NCBI RefSeq assembly: GCF_001747085.1
Contig: NZ_MDJD01000034.1
Coordinates: 186,001-250,000 of the forward strand
DNA from: Flavivirga aquatica
GTDB lineage: Bacteria; Bacteroidota; Bacteroidia; Flavobacteriales; Flavobacteriaceae
Direction: 5' to 3'
Length of the DNA: 64,000 bases
Part shown: positions 26,677-36,797 of the stretch, in pieces
Layout of the letters: each line of letters begins with the position of its first letter
Numbering within the stretch: the stretch's first letter is position 1
Translations under genes and position numbers: made by a program
Notes under the pieces: generated by a model
Seen by the model: only the letters and a program-made list of their open reading frames with translations
Told to the model about the DNA's origin: nothing
Databases searched by the model: none

Positions 26677-29635
26677 AAACCTATTCAATTGTAGAGAAGA
26701 TGTTTTTGCTATGCATTGGCAAAAAGGCAATAAAAGTGGATATATGCCTGCTTATCATTATGATCCATATAGGTATCGACTTCACAAAATGAATGGAGGT
26801 ACTTTTAAGACTTTCAATGAAAAAGCCTACCTCACTCTTACAGATCAACAAATTACTAAACACTTAAATGGAGAACAACTAATTGGCATATACCCTTTAC
26901 TCAAAGACAATACTTCTTGGTTCATTGTTGCTGATTTCGACAAACAAAATTGGAAAGAAGAAAGTCAAACATTTATTGATATCTGTTTAGATAAAGGTAT
27001 CTCGGCATATCTTGAAAGATCAAAGTCAGGCAATGGTGCTCATGTTTGGATATTCTTTGATCAAGCTTACCCAGCAATAAAGAGTAGAAAGATTTTTATT
27101 TCAATACTTGAAGAAGGTAATATCTTTTCCGTATTTGACAAAAGTTCAAGTTTTGACCGTTTATTTCCGAATCAAAATTTTCTCTCTGGAAAAGGCTTAG
27201 GAAACCTGATTGCATTGCCTTTTTATAAACCTACATTAGAACAAGGAAACAGCTGTTTTGTAGACAACAACTTAAAACCACACGAAAATCAATGGGATTT
27301 CTTATCTTCTATTCAGAAAGTAACAACCACTCATCTTGATAAAATATTTGAATCTTTAGCGATAGATAATTTAGCTTCATCAGTCACAGAAAAGCTCAAT
27401 TCGAATAAACTGCATATAACCCTTAATAGTTCTGTGATAATCAATCGATCGGGAATAACACCTGAGCTGATCAATTTTCTTAAAGAGGAATTAAATTTTG
27501 CAAACCCTGAGTACTTTATTAAAAAGAAAACGAGTAAATCTACGTGGGATACAAAACGATATTTTAGGTTTATTGAAGAAACAGAAAATGAAATTATTAT
27601 TCCTAGAGGTTTTGTAGGAAGGTTAATTCAATATTGCAAACAAGGAAAAATTGATTTTGAATTCCTAGATAAAAGAGTGAAATTTCCTTTAACTAAATTT
27701 TCTACAAATATAATATTAAGACCGCATCAAAATATAGCAATAGAAGCTACCGTCAAAAAAGATTTTGGTGTAATTACAGCACCTTCAGGTTCAGGTAAAA
27801 CAGTAATTGGATTAAAAATCATTGCTAAAAAGCAACAACCAGCTTTAATTATTGTCCATCGGAAACAACTCTTAGAACAATGGATCGAACGAATTCAAGC
27901 ATTTTTTGGGATTCCAAAAAATGAAATTGGAAAGATTGGACAAGGCAAAGCGAAAGTTGGGAAGACTATCACAGTAGCAATGATTCAGAGTTTAGGTAAA
28001 CAACTTGAAAAACAAGAAATAGAAGGTCTTGCTAAACGATTTGGAATAATCATTATTGATGAATGCCACCATGTACCAGCAGAAACATTTAGAAAAACAA
28101 TTTCAAGACTATCAACTTATTATCAATATGGGTTAACAGCAACACCTTTTCGAAAAGGAAGCGATGGAAAACAAATATTTATTCATCTAGGTAGAATTAT
28201 AGCTGATATTAAACCTGAAGAAATTGAAAACTATAAAAGATCGCGAATTAACATACGAGAAACAAGCTTAGACATCCCTTTCAATTCTAAAACGGATACA
28301 TTTGAAACGTTATCAAAGGTACTTGTTCATGATTCTACTAGAAATAAACTTATCCTAAGTGATGTACGTAACGAATTAAATAGAAGAAAAAAGGTTGTTA
28401 TAATTACCGAACGAAAAGAGCACATTGATACATTGTATCAATTACTAAAACAATCCTTTGAAACTATCACATTAAGTGGAGAAGACTCTGAAAGTAATAG
28501 AAAAGCGAAATGGAAGGTTCTTAATGAAGGAAATTATCAAGCTCTAATAACTACAGGGCAATTTTTTGGAGAAGGAACTGATTTACCAAATGCTTCTTGT
28601 GTGTTTTTAGTATACCCATTCTCTTTCAAAGGGAAACTTGTTCAGTATATAGGTCGTGTTCAACGATCAGAAATAACTCCTGTGATCTATGATTACCGAG
28701 ATCAGAAAATTGATTACTTAAACAAGCTTTTTCTAAAAAGAAACACTTATTATCGACACTTTGATAGGCAAGCATCTTTATTTGAAGAATCGGAGAACAT
28801 AGAAGAAATATCTAAAAATGTTATCTCAGTTAAAGAGACAATAAAAACACCGATTGATAGACTTGACTTTCGATATGGAGCTATTGCTTTTAAATATAAA
28901 ACATCAAAAATTCCAATAGAACTTGAATTCGAAATAGAAAATGATGAAATTCGACCTGAGTTTGATGTCTTAAAACCCTATTTCTCAAAATTTTTAAAGT
29001 CAAAAAATGTAGAAGCTAATATTTTTGCAGAAATCTTGAATGGAAAAGTAATTTCTCAAATAGCTGATTCCAAAGATTTGGAAATGATTAATAGAGAAAT
29101 CATTGAAGGTGTAAAATTTCGCTTTACAGAAAAGAGTATTCTTCATAAAAAACATTCAATAGAAACAGATAAAAACTTACTTGATTTAGAGTGTCTACAA
29201 GAAAGAAATGGTTCTTTTTTATACAAATCAGAAGAAGAGTTACTAAATTCTGTCTTGCAAAATGAGGAAGTTAAACATTTTCGACAATTACGGTATTTAG
29301 CAACAAAACATGATAGTACAGTGTTAAAATTACGTTTTGTTTTGAGTCCATTTTCTTTCGTATTTCTATTAACAGGGAAAGATCAGTATCATATTATTCT
29401 TGAGACATTGGATACAGAAGAGGCAACATATATTTGGCACATTGATAAAAATAAAAATGTGCTTTCAAAAAAACTAAGAGCAATTGATCATGATTTAAAT
29501 ATGATTAGGAATAATGGTCGCCAAAGTTTTCTAGAAAGTAAACCTAAAAACTTTAGTCGCCTAATTCATGATTATTCAGATAGAAGAAAAGGGTTTATAC
29601 TTTGGAAGGATCTGTTGGAAGAAAGACTAACTTAA
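26651..29635 (+). CDS. Primase-helicase fusion of the TOTE conflict-system type
   Basis: About 994 residues from the ATG at 26651; a more upstream ATG at 26621 lies deeper inside the nuclease gene. Residues about 1-240 are an archaeo-eukaryotic primase domain: WFIVADFDK with DFD at 95-97, SGNGAHVW at 126-133, then LGNLIALPF. Residues about 355-690 are a superfamily-2 helicase with APSGSGKT (377-384), IIIDECHH (DECH at 470-473), YGLTATPFRKG and a C-terminal half containing QYIGRVQR. About 300 residues of unrecognised sequence follow. Such primase-helicase proteins belong to predicted anti-mobile-element TOTE systems. With the overlapping DUF1016 nuclease it forms a plausible defence module, which is inference. 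Confidence 0.8.
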   Translation: MNREINLIRNLFNCREDVFAMHWQKGNKSGYMPAYHYDPYRYRLHKMNGGTFKTFNEKAYLTLTDQQITKHLNGEQLIGIYPLLKDNTSWFIVADFDKQNWKEESQTFIDICLDKGISAYLERSKSGNGAHVWIFFDQAYPAIKSRKIFISILEEGNIFSVFDKSSSFDRLFPNQNFLSGKGLGNLIALPFYKPTLEQGNSCFVDNNLKPHENQWDFLSSIQKVTTTHLDKIFESLAIDNLASSVTEKLNSNKLHITLNSSVIINRSGITPELINFLKEELNFANPEYFIKKKTSKSTWDTKRYFRFIEETENEIIIPRGFVGRLIQYCKQGKIDFEFLDKRVKFPLTKFSTNIILRPHQNIAIEATVKKDFGVITAPSGSGKTVIGLKIIAKKQQPALIIVHRKQLLEQWIERIQAFFGIPKNEIGKIGQGKAKVGKTITVAMIQSLGKQLEKQEIEGLAKRFGIIIIDECHHVPAETFRKTISRLSTYYQYGLTATPFRKGSDGKQIFIHLGRIIADIKPEEIENYKRSRINIRETSLDIPFNSKTDTFETLSKVLVHDSTRNKLILSDVRNELNRRKKVVIITERKEHIDTLYQLLKQSFETITLSGEDSESNRKAKWKVLNEGNYQALITTGQFFGEGTDLPNASCVFLVYPFSFKGKLVQYIGRVQRSEITPVIYDYRDQKIDYLNKLFLKRNTYYRHFDRQASLFEESENIEEISKNVISVKETIKTPIDRLDFRYGAIAFKYKTSKIPIELEFEIENDEIRPEFDVLKPYFSKFLKSKNVEANIFAEILNGKVISQIADSKDLEMINREIIEGVKFRFTEKSILHKKHSIETDKNLLDLECLQERNGSFLYKSEEELLNSVLQNEEVKHFRQLRYLATKHDSTVLKLRFVLSPFSFVFLLTGKDQYHIILETLDTEEATYIWHIDKNKNVLSKKLRAIDHDLNMIRNNGRQSFLESKPKNFSRLIHDYSDRRKGFILWKDLLEERLT

Positions 29636-29726
29636 ACCTAAATTAGTCTTTCTTAACTAAATTTTTATTATTTAATTCACTGCTCTCATAAAACCCACAA
29701 TAACATCAAAATCCTCAAGAAGAAAG

Positions 29727-29790
29727 TTCGATACTTCTTCCGTTGGGCTCACACCGAAACCTCACTTTAATAGTGGGGTTTCTTTGGTTT
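29727..29790 (+). other. tRNA-3'-end-like sequence and terminator (possible third att site)
   Basis: GTTCGATACTTCTTCCGTTG followed by GGCTCACA resembles the T-arm and acceptor end of the tRNA-Arg att repeat but is degenerate. As at attL, it is directly followed by a hairpin with arms GAAACCTCACT and AGTGGGGTTTC and a T-rich tail, and then by an integrase start. It may be a decayed attachment site of an older element. Confidence 0.4.
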
Positions 29791-29878
29791 TAGCCTAAAA
29801 TTAAAAATACACGATATTTGGTTTTGTGGGTGATTTTAGGTAAAATTACGGTAAAAACTACACGCAAACTGCACGCAT

Positions 29879-30088
29879 TTGAAAGCAACTATTAAGATAA
29901 AGGTATCGGAAAGAAAAACCGATAATGGACTTCCTGTTTATTTAGAAATTTACCATAAAGGGAAAAGAAAACGAGAAATGATTACTCATAGTTTTTTGGA
30001 AAATTGGGATATTGAAAACCAAAAACCACTAAAACAACATCTAGATTATGGATCAAGCCCAATTGTTGTTTTTAGGCAAAAATTCTAG
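29879..30088 (+). pseudogene. N-terminal remnant of a tyrosine integrase
   Basis: 69 codons starting with TTG: KATIKIKVSERKTDNGLPVYLEIYH...REMITHSFLENWDIENQKP, the arm-binding domain found at the start of Bacteroidota tyrosine integrases. The similarity stops near residue 55 and the frame ends soon after; core and catalytic domains are missing. It lies 90 bp after the tRNA-end-like sequence, the usual place for an integrase, so it is the relic of a further element. Confidence 0.65.
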
Positions 30089-30284
30089 TTAACTTAAATA
30101 GAAAGAATTCTACATTTTAACACCTCTAAACTGAGCTCTAAATACTTTAATTTTAGCATTGAAAGCTTCCCGCAGAAGCCTTTGCGCTTCTATTGATAAA
30201 ATAATTTAAGATTGATCTGTAGTTTATAGTTATGGTATTGACTATTGTGTTGAATAGTCTTTGTACTGGCGCTGTAATTTTTTG

Positions 30285-31382
30285 CTATTTTTTCTTGTTG
30301 AATGTCGTAAGAAATATATCATTTAACATTGCAAGAGGTAATTTATCCTCCTGAGAATTATAAGCACCTCCAGTAAATACAGCAACCATATCGAGCTCTG
30401 AAAGAATCATAATATACTGACCTCCATTTCCAGTTGCAGTTTTGGAAACAACAATTTTGTCGTTTACTTTAAATGGAATGTTCCACCAAAGATAACCATA
30501 GTCAATTCCTGTGATTTTAGTTTTCGGTGTAGTTGATTCTTCAATCCAATTTTCTGATACGATTATTTTTCCTTTCCACATCCCCTTATTGAGTAACAAC
30601 TGTCCAATTTTTGCCATATCCCTAGAGGTCATATATAATCTTTTTCCAGACGGTATAATTTCTTTACCTGATGTATGCCCCCAATTTACATTATCAATTC
30701 CCATAGGACTGAATAAATATTTATCAGCGAATTTGTCAATTGTCATTCTTGAAGTTTGACTTATTATTTCTGCGATTAAAACTACGCCAATTGAACAGTA
30801 ATTTGATACTGCTCCTGGTTGATTAACCATTGGTAAGTCAAGAGTATATTGAAGCCAATCCTTTTTTTTATAGACTTTGTCTTCTTGTCCTTTTGATTTT
30901 TTGTTCCAATCGTTACAATCAAGTCCGCTGGACATCGTTAAGAGGTTTTTGATGGTGATGCTATTCTTCCTTTTATCGAGATTTTTTTTGGGTATAGGAT
31001 TTTTGAGATATTTTGATATTGGGTCGTTAATGTCTTCAATAAACCCTTTTTCAATTGCAATTCCCAATAAAATTGATCTTATGCTTTTCGTGATAGAACG
31101 AAGATCGTGAGGTTGGTCTGCTGAATGTTCTTTAAAATACTCCTCAATAATGAGTCGGTCATTCTTTATCAATAAAACACTATGTATTTTGTTTTCCTTG
31201 TTTTTTATTTGATTGAATGCCTTATAAATAAGTGTTGTGTCAACGTTTAGTGATTTTAGATTTTCCGTTTTCCATCCGTCCCCAAGTTCTTTCGGTTGGG
31301 TATAGGTATAGATGTCCTGTCCATAGCAAAATGAATTAACGAATAATGCTAAAATTGTTAATATTGTTATGTTTTTTTTCAT
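30285..31382 (-). CDS. Serine hydrolase, beta-lactamase class C family, exported
   Basis: 365-residue protein with a signal peptide (residues 1-21, ending FCYG). The penicillin-binding-protein/class C fold is shown by the SxxK motif S96-I-T-K99 (DLRSITKSIRSILLG), a second motif Y-C-S in VSNYCSIGVVLIAEII, and GNGGQYIMILSELDMVAVFTGG near the end. Tyr-Cys-Ser replaces the usual Tyr-x-Asn, so true beta-lactamase activity is doubtful; a periplasmic esterase or peptidase is more likely. It is alone on the minus strand between the integrase remnant and the intron relic. Confidence 0.85.
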   Translation of the reverse strand: MKKNITILTILALFVNSFCYGQDIYTYTQPKELGDGWKTENLKSLNVDTTLIYKAFNQIKNKENKIHSVLLIKNDRLIIEEYFKEHSADQPHDLRSITKSIRSILLGIAIEKGFIEDINDPISKYLKNPIPKKNLDKRKNSITIKNLLTMSSGLDCNDWNKKSKGQEDKVYKKKDWLQYTLDLPMVNQPGAVSNYCSIGVVLIAEIISQTSRMTIDKFADKYLFSPMGIDNVNWGHTSGKEIIPSGKRLYMTSRDMAKIGQLLLNKGMWKGKIIVSENWIEESTTPKTKITGIDYGYLWWNIPFKVNDKIVVSKTATGNGGQYIMILSELDMVAVFTGGAYNSQEDKLPLAMLNDIFLTTFNKKK

Positions 31383-31493
31383 AATAAAAGGTAAAGTTTA
31401 GTGTAAAGTGTATTTTAATGCATTTTTACATAGCCTGCGTGCCCAGTATGTACATCTTTTTATTTACCGAAAGTTATATAATTAATCTATAGG

Positions 31494-32046
31494 GTGCAAG
31501 TCTTTTATAGGAGATAAAAACTGTATAGAGAGGAGTATGGAAGTACATCATTGTAACGCCCAAAAAGAATATAATAAGGGTAATTATGCAGATACGGCAG
31601 TGATTGAACGAAAAAAGATGCCATTATCTAGGGAGATCTCTATAATTACGAGTTGATCATCAAGTAGAGAAGTCAGCAGAAGTCATAGTACTTATAGGAA
31701 ACGAGCTGTGTAGAAGTAACAGTTAGGTCTCACGAGTAACGAAGGACAGAACGTATTCCTTTTGGAAATTCGTATAGGAGCTTGAAAAGTAGCTTATACT
31801 TAAACTACAAAATAGTTGTAATTGGTGTAAAGAGCGATTACGAAGATAGATTGAGAACCGCCGTATACAATTGGTGCTATTCAACAAAAGAGAAAAGGAC
31901 TTATTCCGTACTTTAGCCCGTAGCTATGTGGTGTGATTAGTTCACCTTCACTCTTTTTGGTAATCAAAATTCTTTACTAAATATAATACTGTAAATCTAA
32001 AGGTTCTGTGAGAAGTTAGGGGCGAAATTCCCCTAGCTTACTCGAC
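31494..32046 (+). mobile_element. ORF-less group II intron relic
   Basis: The stretch starts with a GTGCA 5'-end-like sequence and ends with a domain VI-like hairpin (AGGGG...CCCCT) and CTTACTCGAC, closely matching the end of the full intron at 43734. Between them are domain I-like sequences (GAAGTCAGCAGAAGTCATAG) and GAGAACCGCCGTATAC, similar to a domain V 5' strand, but no reverse transcriptase frame. The domain V 3' strand seems displaced. It is probably a decayed derivative, lying 28 bp downstream of the response regulator gene. The left boundary is approximate. Confidence 0.5.
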
Positions 32047-32074
32047 TGGAAACAGTTATTAGCAATATCGATAG

Positions 32075-32773
32075 TTACTTAAATTGATTAAGCACTATAG
32101 ATTTATACTGAGAACCAATAGGAATTTGAGATTCTCCTATTACCACTTGAGTCGTACTTACCGAATCTATTTTAGTAAAATTAACGATATAGGACTTTTG
32201 AATTTGAATAAAGTTTTTAGGTAAGGTTTCCAAAGCTTCTGCTATGCTTTGTCTTGCCATAATCTTTTTATCGCCAACAAAATAATACATATAATTTCCA
32301 TCTTTTTGAAGGTAATTAATATCTACTATTTGTATTTGATGGGTTTCTAAACCGCTCTTTACGAATAGAGTAGGAGGTACTTCAGTAGAGGTATTGGGAA
32401 TGTTATCTTGTTGCTCTTGGCTATCGATAAGCTTGGTAATGGTTTTGGAGAAACGTTCTAAACTAATGGGTTTTAATAAATAGTCAGTAGTATTTACATC
32501 GTAACTTTCTAGGGCATGTTCAGAATAGGCAGTAGTAAATACTATGGACGTTTTTGGTGCAATTATTTTGGATAAAGACAAGCCACTTAAATGTGGCATA
32601 TTAATATCTAGAAATACCACATCTATGGTATGGCTATTAAGAAACTCCAATGCTTTTAGACCATTTCGAAAAGTGGCAACCAATTCGAAACTTGCAAAAT
32701 GTTTTAAATAAGAAGCGATTAATTCTATCGCTTTTGGCTCATCATCTACTATGATTACTTTCATCAGTTTCAA
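32075..32773 (-). CDS. LytTR-family response regulator
   Basis: 232-residue regulator. The receiver domain (1-120) has the acidic pair D10-D11, phospho-acceptor D56 in FLDINMP, T/S in VFTTAY and Lys in YLLKPI. The LytTR DNA-binding domain follows (about 130-232): INYLQKDGNYMYYFVGDKK and FIQIQKSYIVNFTKIDSV. Its start overlaps the end of the kinase gene by 32 bp, so the two form a two-component pair. Regulated genes are unknown; the divergent serine hydrolase at 34001 is the nearest candidate. Confidence 0.93.
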   Translation of the reverse strand: MKLMKVIIVDDEPKAIELIASYLKHFASFELVATFRNGLKALEFLNSHTIDVVFLDINMPHLSGLSLSKIIAPKTSIVFTTAYSEHALESYDVNTTDYLLKPISLERFSKTITKLIDSQEQQDNIPNTSTEVPPTLFVKSGLETHQIQIVDINYLQKDGNYMYYFVGDKKIMARQSIAEALETLPKNFIQIQKSYIVNFTKIDSVSTTQVVIGESQIPIGSQYKSIVLNQFK

Positions 32774-33800
32774 TTTTTAATTCCACGGTATATTCAGAGG
32801 TTTTTCTAATTTGTAAGCTATGTTTATTGGGATATGCTAATTCTAATCTATTGGTATTGGATGCAATTCCAAAGCCACCCTTTTCATGATTAGGAGTAAA
32901 GGAGGGAATCGAATTTTTTATACTAAAGTTCAGTTTATCTTTATTACTGATGTCTAAATGAATAGTAATAAAAGATTTCTCTTCGGGTTGCACACCGTGT
33001 TTAAAGGCATTCTCTATATAGCATAATAAGATTCCGGGATCTATGACTTGTTGGTCATATTCTCCTTTAACCGTAAAGGTATAATCGATTTCATCTTCTT
33101 CAAATCGTAATAAATGCAGATCCGCAAAGTTTTTAAGAAATTCAATTTCTTGAGCGATAGGGACTTTTTCGTTTTTGGTATCATAAACTACATAGCGCAA
33201 TAAACTAGATAGTTTATCAATGCTCTTTGCTAGTTTCGGATTGTTCTTCTGATCGACCATCGCCAATAAATTATTCATGGTATTAAACAAAAAATGAGGC
33301 TGCAATTGGGATTTTAAAAGTTTTAGTTCGGTTTGATTTTTAATCAATTCCAATTGTCTTTTGTCTTGTTCTATAGTAAACCAAACCTTTACAAATCCAT
33401 ACCCTACGGCGATAGTTGTATAAAAAATAAATATGCCATACCATAAGGAGGGAAACCAAATAACATAGATATAGCTTTTGAAAAATAAAAAAACAATGGT
33501 ATTAAAAAGTCCTAGAAATAATAATGCAAGTAGGGTAGATTTTATTAATAATGGAAGAATATTCGATTTCTTTTTTAGTCTCTGTATTAAATAGACTTGG
33601 GAATAGAAATAAATGGCGAAAAAAGGCTGACCAATCATAAAGAAGTTAATTAGGGAATTGCTGTGTTCCGTATTACCAGTAATCACACCTTCTCTAACTT
33701 CTATAAGATTTCCTGTGATGGAAAATGAAAACACAATTAGCCAGGAGCTAAATATCCAGAACAGAATATTGATAATTATTTCAAGCCATTTTTTATTCAT
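32742..33800 (-). CDS. LytS/YehU-type sensor histidine kinase
   Basis: 352-residue membrane kinase. Four hydrophobic segments (about 8-30, 50-72, 84-107, 112-136) lead into a short coiled linker. The His_kinase domain carries H169 in LLKSQLQPHFLFNTMNNLLA, and a HATPase domain has CYIENAFKHGV (N box) and GGFGIASNTNRLELAYP (G box). There is no separate periplasmic sensor domain, so it probably senses through its membrane part. Partner of the overlapping LytTR regulator. Confidence 0.93.
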   Translation of the reverse strand: MNKKWLEIIINILFWIFSSWLIVFSFSITGNLIEVREGVITGNTEHSNSLINFFMIGQPFFAIYFYSQVYLIQRLKKKSNILPLLIKSTLLALLFLGLFNTIVFLFFKSYIYVIWFPSLWYGIFIFYTTIAVGYGFVKVWFTIEQDKRQLELIKNQTELKLLKSQLQPHFLFNTMNNLLAMVDQKNNPKLAKSIDKLSSLLRYVVYDTKNEKVPIAQEIEFLKNFADLHLLRFEEDEIDYTFTVKGEYDQQVIDPGILLCYIENAFKHGVQPEEKSFITIHLDISNKDKLNFSIKNSIPSFTPNHEKGGFGIASNTNRLELAYPNKHSLQIRKTSEYTVELKIETDESNHSR

Positions 33801-34000
33801 AAGGCTAAGATATATCTTTAAATCAATTCATTTTATAATTTGGTATAAAGGCGATAAAATATGTTATGAAATAGAAATTAAATAGGATATCCCACAGTTA
33901 GGGTTCTTTCTCAGATATTTGAATGACTAGATAACTTTATAAATTTTGAGGGTATCTATTGCATTTAATTTGCTCATTATAAACATAAATACAATTCATA

Positions 34001-35422
34001 ATGAAAACAATTACATTAGGCCTGCTACTTTCACTTTGTTTAATAAACATTGGTTGCTCTCAAGAGAAATCGAAAATTGCTAATCCTACACAATTAGAAT
34101 CCAAAGTGGATGCTTTGGTAAAACAATACCAAGACTTAGATATATTCTCAGGGGTGGTGTTGGTAGCTGAAAAGGGAGAGCCAAAGTATTATAAGGCATT
34201 TGGTATGGCCAATAGAGAAGAGAACAAACCCAATACCTTAACTACTAAATTTGATATTGGTTCTATGAATAAATCTTTTACCAAAACATTGATACTTCAA
34301 TTAATGGAAGAAGGAAAATTAAAGGTGACCGATAAACTGGGAGTTTACCTAAAAGGATTCCCAGAAACTGCAGCCACAAAAATCACCATTTTAGATTTAT
34401 TAAAACATCGTTCTGGCTACGGTGGTTATTGGGGGAGAGATTTTAATAACTTACCCATAGACCAAAAAAGAATTCCTGCTTTGGTAGAACGGATTAAGAA
34501 ATTACCCTTGGACTTTGAACCAGGAACCGAGACCCAATATAGCAATGCTGGTTATGTGCTTCTAGGTGCAATTGTGCAGGAGGTTACTGGAAATACCTAC
34601 CATAAAGAAATACAAGAGCGTATCCTTAATCCTTTAGGGATGACAGAAACTTACGTAGTAGATAAATCGGAAGTGCCAGACAGAGCCATTGGTTATTTAA
34701 AAGATATGAAAGGGAATATAACTAGTAATACTGGTTTTGTAGAAGTGCCAAATCCAGATGGAGGTTTTCAATCTTCGGCAGGGGATATCGTGAAGTTTTA
34801 TACCGAATATTTTTACGGAGATACACTGCTAACAAAGACAACAAAAATGGACGAAATGTTTTTTAAGTTTAATAATGAGAACAGAACTACCGGAGGAGCA
34901 ATTCCAATGGCTGGTGGTTTTCCTGGAGCAAATACCGCATATTATGAAGTGTTGAGAGATGAGATAAGTATTATCGTTTTTGCCAATATGGACGAACCTG
35001 TTGCAGAACAATTGGGTTCTGGTATACTAGTAATTGTTAGAGGAAAAGAACCAATTACCCCTTCTTTACCAGCTATTCAGAATATCTACAATCATTATAA
35101 AAAGTATGGCTTACAATATATTGAAGATAATTTTTATAATCTGATTGAAAACTTCCATGCCGAAGATCCAAAAGGGATTATTTTAAACGATATTGGCTAT
35201 GATTTTCTTCAGAATGGAGAAGTGGACGAAGCTTTAAAGTTTTTCCATTTAAATATAAAGATGTTTCCCGAAGATGCTAATCTATGGGATAGTTTGGGAG
35301 AAGGTTATTATGAAAAAGGAGATTATAAAAAATCCCTTCAGTATTATAAAAAAGCATTAGAAATGCAACCTGGAATGTCTTCTGCGATAGATATGGTCGC
35401 CAAACTAGAATTAAAAAAATAA
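34001..35422 (+). CDS. Serine hydrolase lipoprotein with C-terminal TPR
   Basis: 473 residues. Lipoprotein signal (INIGC, Cys19), then a class C beta-lactamase/PBP-like domain about 30-345 with S88-x-x-K91 (FDIGSMNKSFTK) and a Tyr-Ser-Asn motif in TQYSNAGYVLLG; the third motif is not obvious. Residues about 400-470 form two tetratricopeptide repeats (NGEVDEALKFFHLNIKMFPEDANLWDSLGEGYYEKGDYKKSLQYYKKALEMQPG). This architecture is common in Bacteroidota and probably denotes a cell-envelope esterase or D-amino peptidase. It is divergent from the two-component pair. Confidence 0.88.
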   Translation: MKTITLGLLLSLCLINIGCSQEKSKIANPTQLESKVDALVKQYQDLDIFSGVVLVAEKGEPKYYKAFGMANREENKPNTLTTKFDIGSMNKSFTKTLILQLMEEGKLKVTDKLGVYLKGFPETAATKITILDLLKHRSGYGGYWGRDFNNLPIDQKRIPALVERIKKLPLDFEPGTETQYSNAGYVLLGAIVQEVTGNTYHKEIQERILNPLGMTETYVVDKSEVPDRAIGYLKDMKGNITSNTGFVEVPNPDGGFQSSAGDIVKFYTEYFYGDTLLTKTTKMDEMFFKFNNENRTTGGAIPMAGGFPGANTAYYEVLRDEISIIVFANMDEPVAEQLGSGILVIVRGKEPITPSLPAIQNIYNHYKKYGLQYIEDNFYNLIENFHAEDPKGIILNDIGYDFLQNGEVDEALKFFHLNIKMFPEDANLWDSLGEGYYEKGDYKKSLQYYKKALEMQPGMSSAIDMVAKLELKK

Positions 35423-35502
35423 AATATAAAGCACCAGCATCTAAAATATTTTTGAAGTCAGTTTAATGTTATTTCAATTTACGTTCAGTATTTTAATGTT
35501 CG

Positions 35503-36781
35503 TAAAGGGACATAGTTTACACAAGTTAAAGATTAAGGTTTACACTAAATTAATTTCTAACCTTGTGGATTGTTGTTTATTTCTAAGATGTTTTTCATCA
35601 AAGAACCCTAAAAATACATTTCTATAAAATACTTTCCAAATTGCCATTGCCAATATCTTCGATAGCGATGTGTTTTCCTTTTAAAGCAGCCGAGACATAT
35701 ACCCAATAATAAGATTTCCATCTCACGGTACTACTCTTAGTTACTTTAAGAATTTTAAACTTAGAATCATACTCAAAATTTGTTATTCTTTCAGGGAATG
35801 GTCTGTTAGAAAAATCATGACTATACGCAGGAGTTTTCATGTCCAAAGCTTCATGTGGTCTTATGTTATTATACTGTTTTATAAAGTGATTTAAGTGCCT
35901 TTGTTGGGCTTTTAAATCGTAAGCGGAAGGATTTAGCGCAAGCAGCCTTTAAATCACGATGCATACGTTCATGTCTACCATTTTGTTGTGGCTGTCCAGG
36001 ATCAGAGAAAACAGGAGTAATGCCAAGTTCAATAAACCAATAAGAGAGTTGAGTAAATCTTTGGATAGCACGTACAGATCCAAAGGAGCTTCCATTATTA
36101 GTATGCAACTGTTTGGGTATTCCATATATTCTAAAAACCCTTTTAAAATCTGCTTTAGCCGACTTTAGGTTTTCTTTATAATGGCCTTTAGCAGTAAAAA
36201 GAAATCGACTTTTAGAGTCTGCAATGGTTAGCGGATGACAGTAAATTTTATTACCCATAAGAAACTTACCTTTATAATCAGCACTCCAAACTTCATTACA
36301 AGATTTTGGGTCGAAAATAGGGTTTGTAGGTTTGACTCTTCTCATTCGTTTTTGAGGACATACTAAACCATTTTTCTTTAGAATATTGTGCACTGTAACC
36401 ACCGAAGGAACTTCTTGATGTGTAAATTCTTTAAACAACAATTCTCTGATTTTTTTAGCATCCCAAAGTTTATATTCTCCTTTCAATTTTAGAATACTTT
36501 CGATGATATTTTCCTTAGTTGCGTTGGGATGTTTTATAGACACCTTAGAATGCTTTTTTAAGCCTTCAAAACCTTGTTTTTCAAACCTGCTTATTAACTT
36601 ATAAGCTGTTGGTCTGGAGATCTCAAAACTTCTACATAATTCTGTGATGGAATATTTTCCTGTACGCCATTTACAAATAAATTCAATTTTTTGTTCCATA
36701 GTTGTTGTGTTTTTCCAAGGCATAATAATTTGATTTTTATCTCAAATTATAACTTGAAAAAGTGTAAACTATGTCCCTTTA
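35503..36781 (-). mobile_element. IS481-type insertion sequence, inactive
   Basis: About 1.28 kb with 20-bp perfect terminal inverted repeats, TAAAGGGACATAGTTTACAC (35503-35522) and its complement (36762-36781). No clear target duplication is seen. The transposase is frameshifted. Confidence 0.8.
35622..36723 (-). pseudogene. IS481-family transposase, frameshifted
   Basis: The first part (36723-35869) has a helix-turn-helix start (YSITELCRSFEISRPTAYKLISRF) and an rve-type DDE core: VWSADYKGKF (first Asp), LHTNNGSSFGS, where Asn replaces the usual second Asp (TDNG), and GQPQQNGRHERMHRDLKAAC (Glu). Near 35940 a one-base shift moves the frame; the continuation reads ALNPSAYDLKAQQRHLNHFIKQYNNIRPHEALDMKTP across the old stop into the second frame ending at 35622. 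Together they make one full-length transposase gene that cannot be read through. Confidence 0.85.
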
Positions 36782-36797
36782 ACGTACCCAAATGTGT

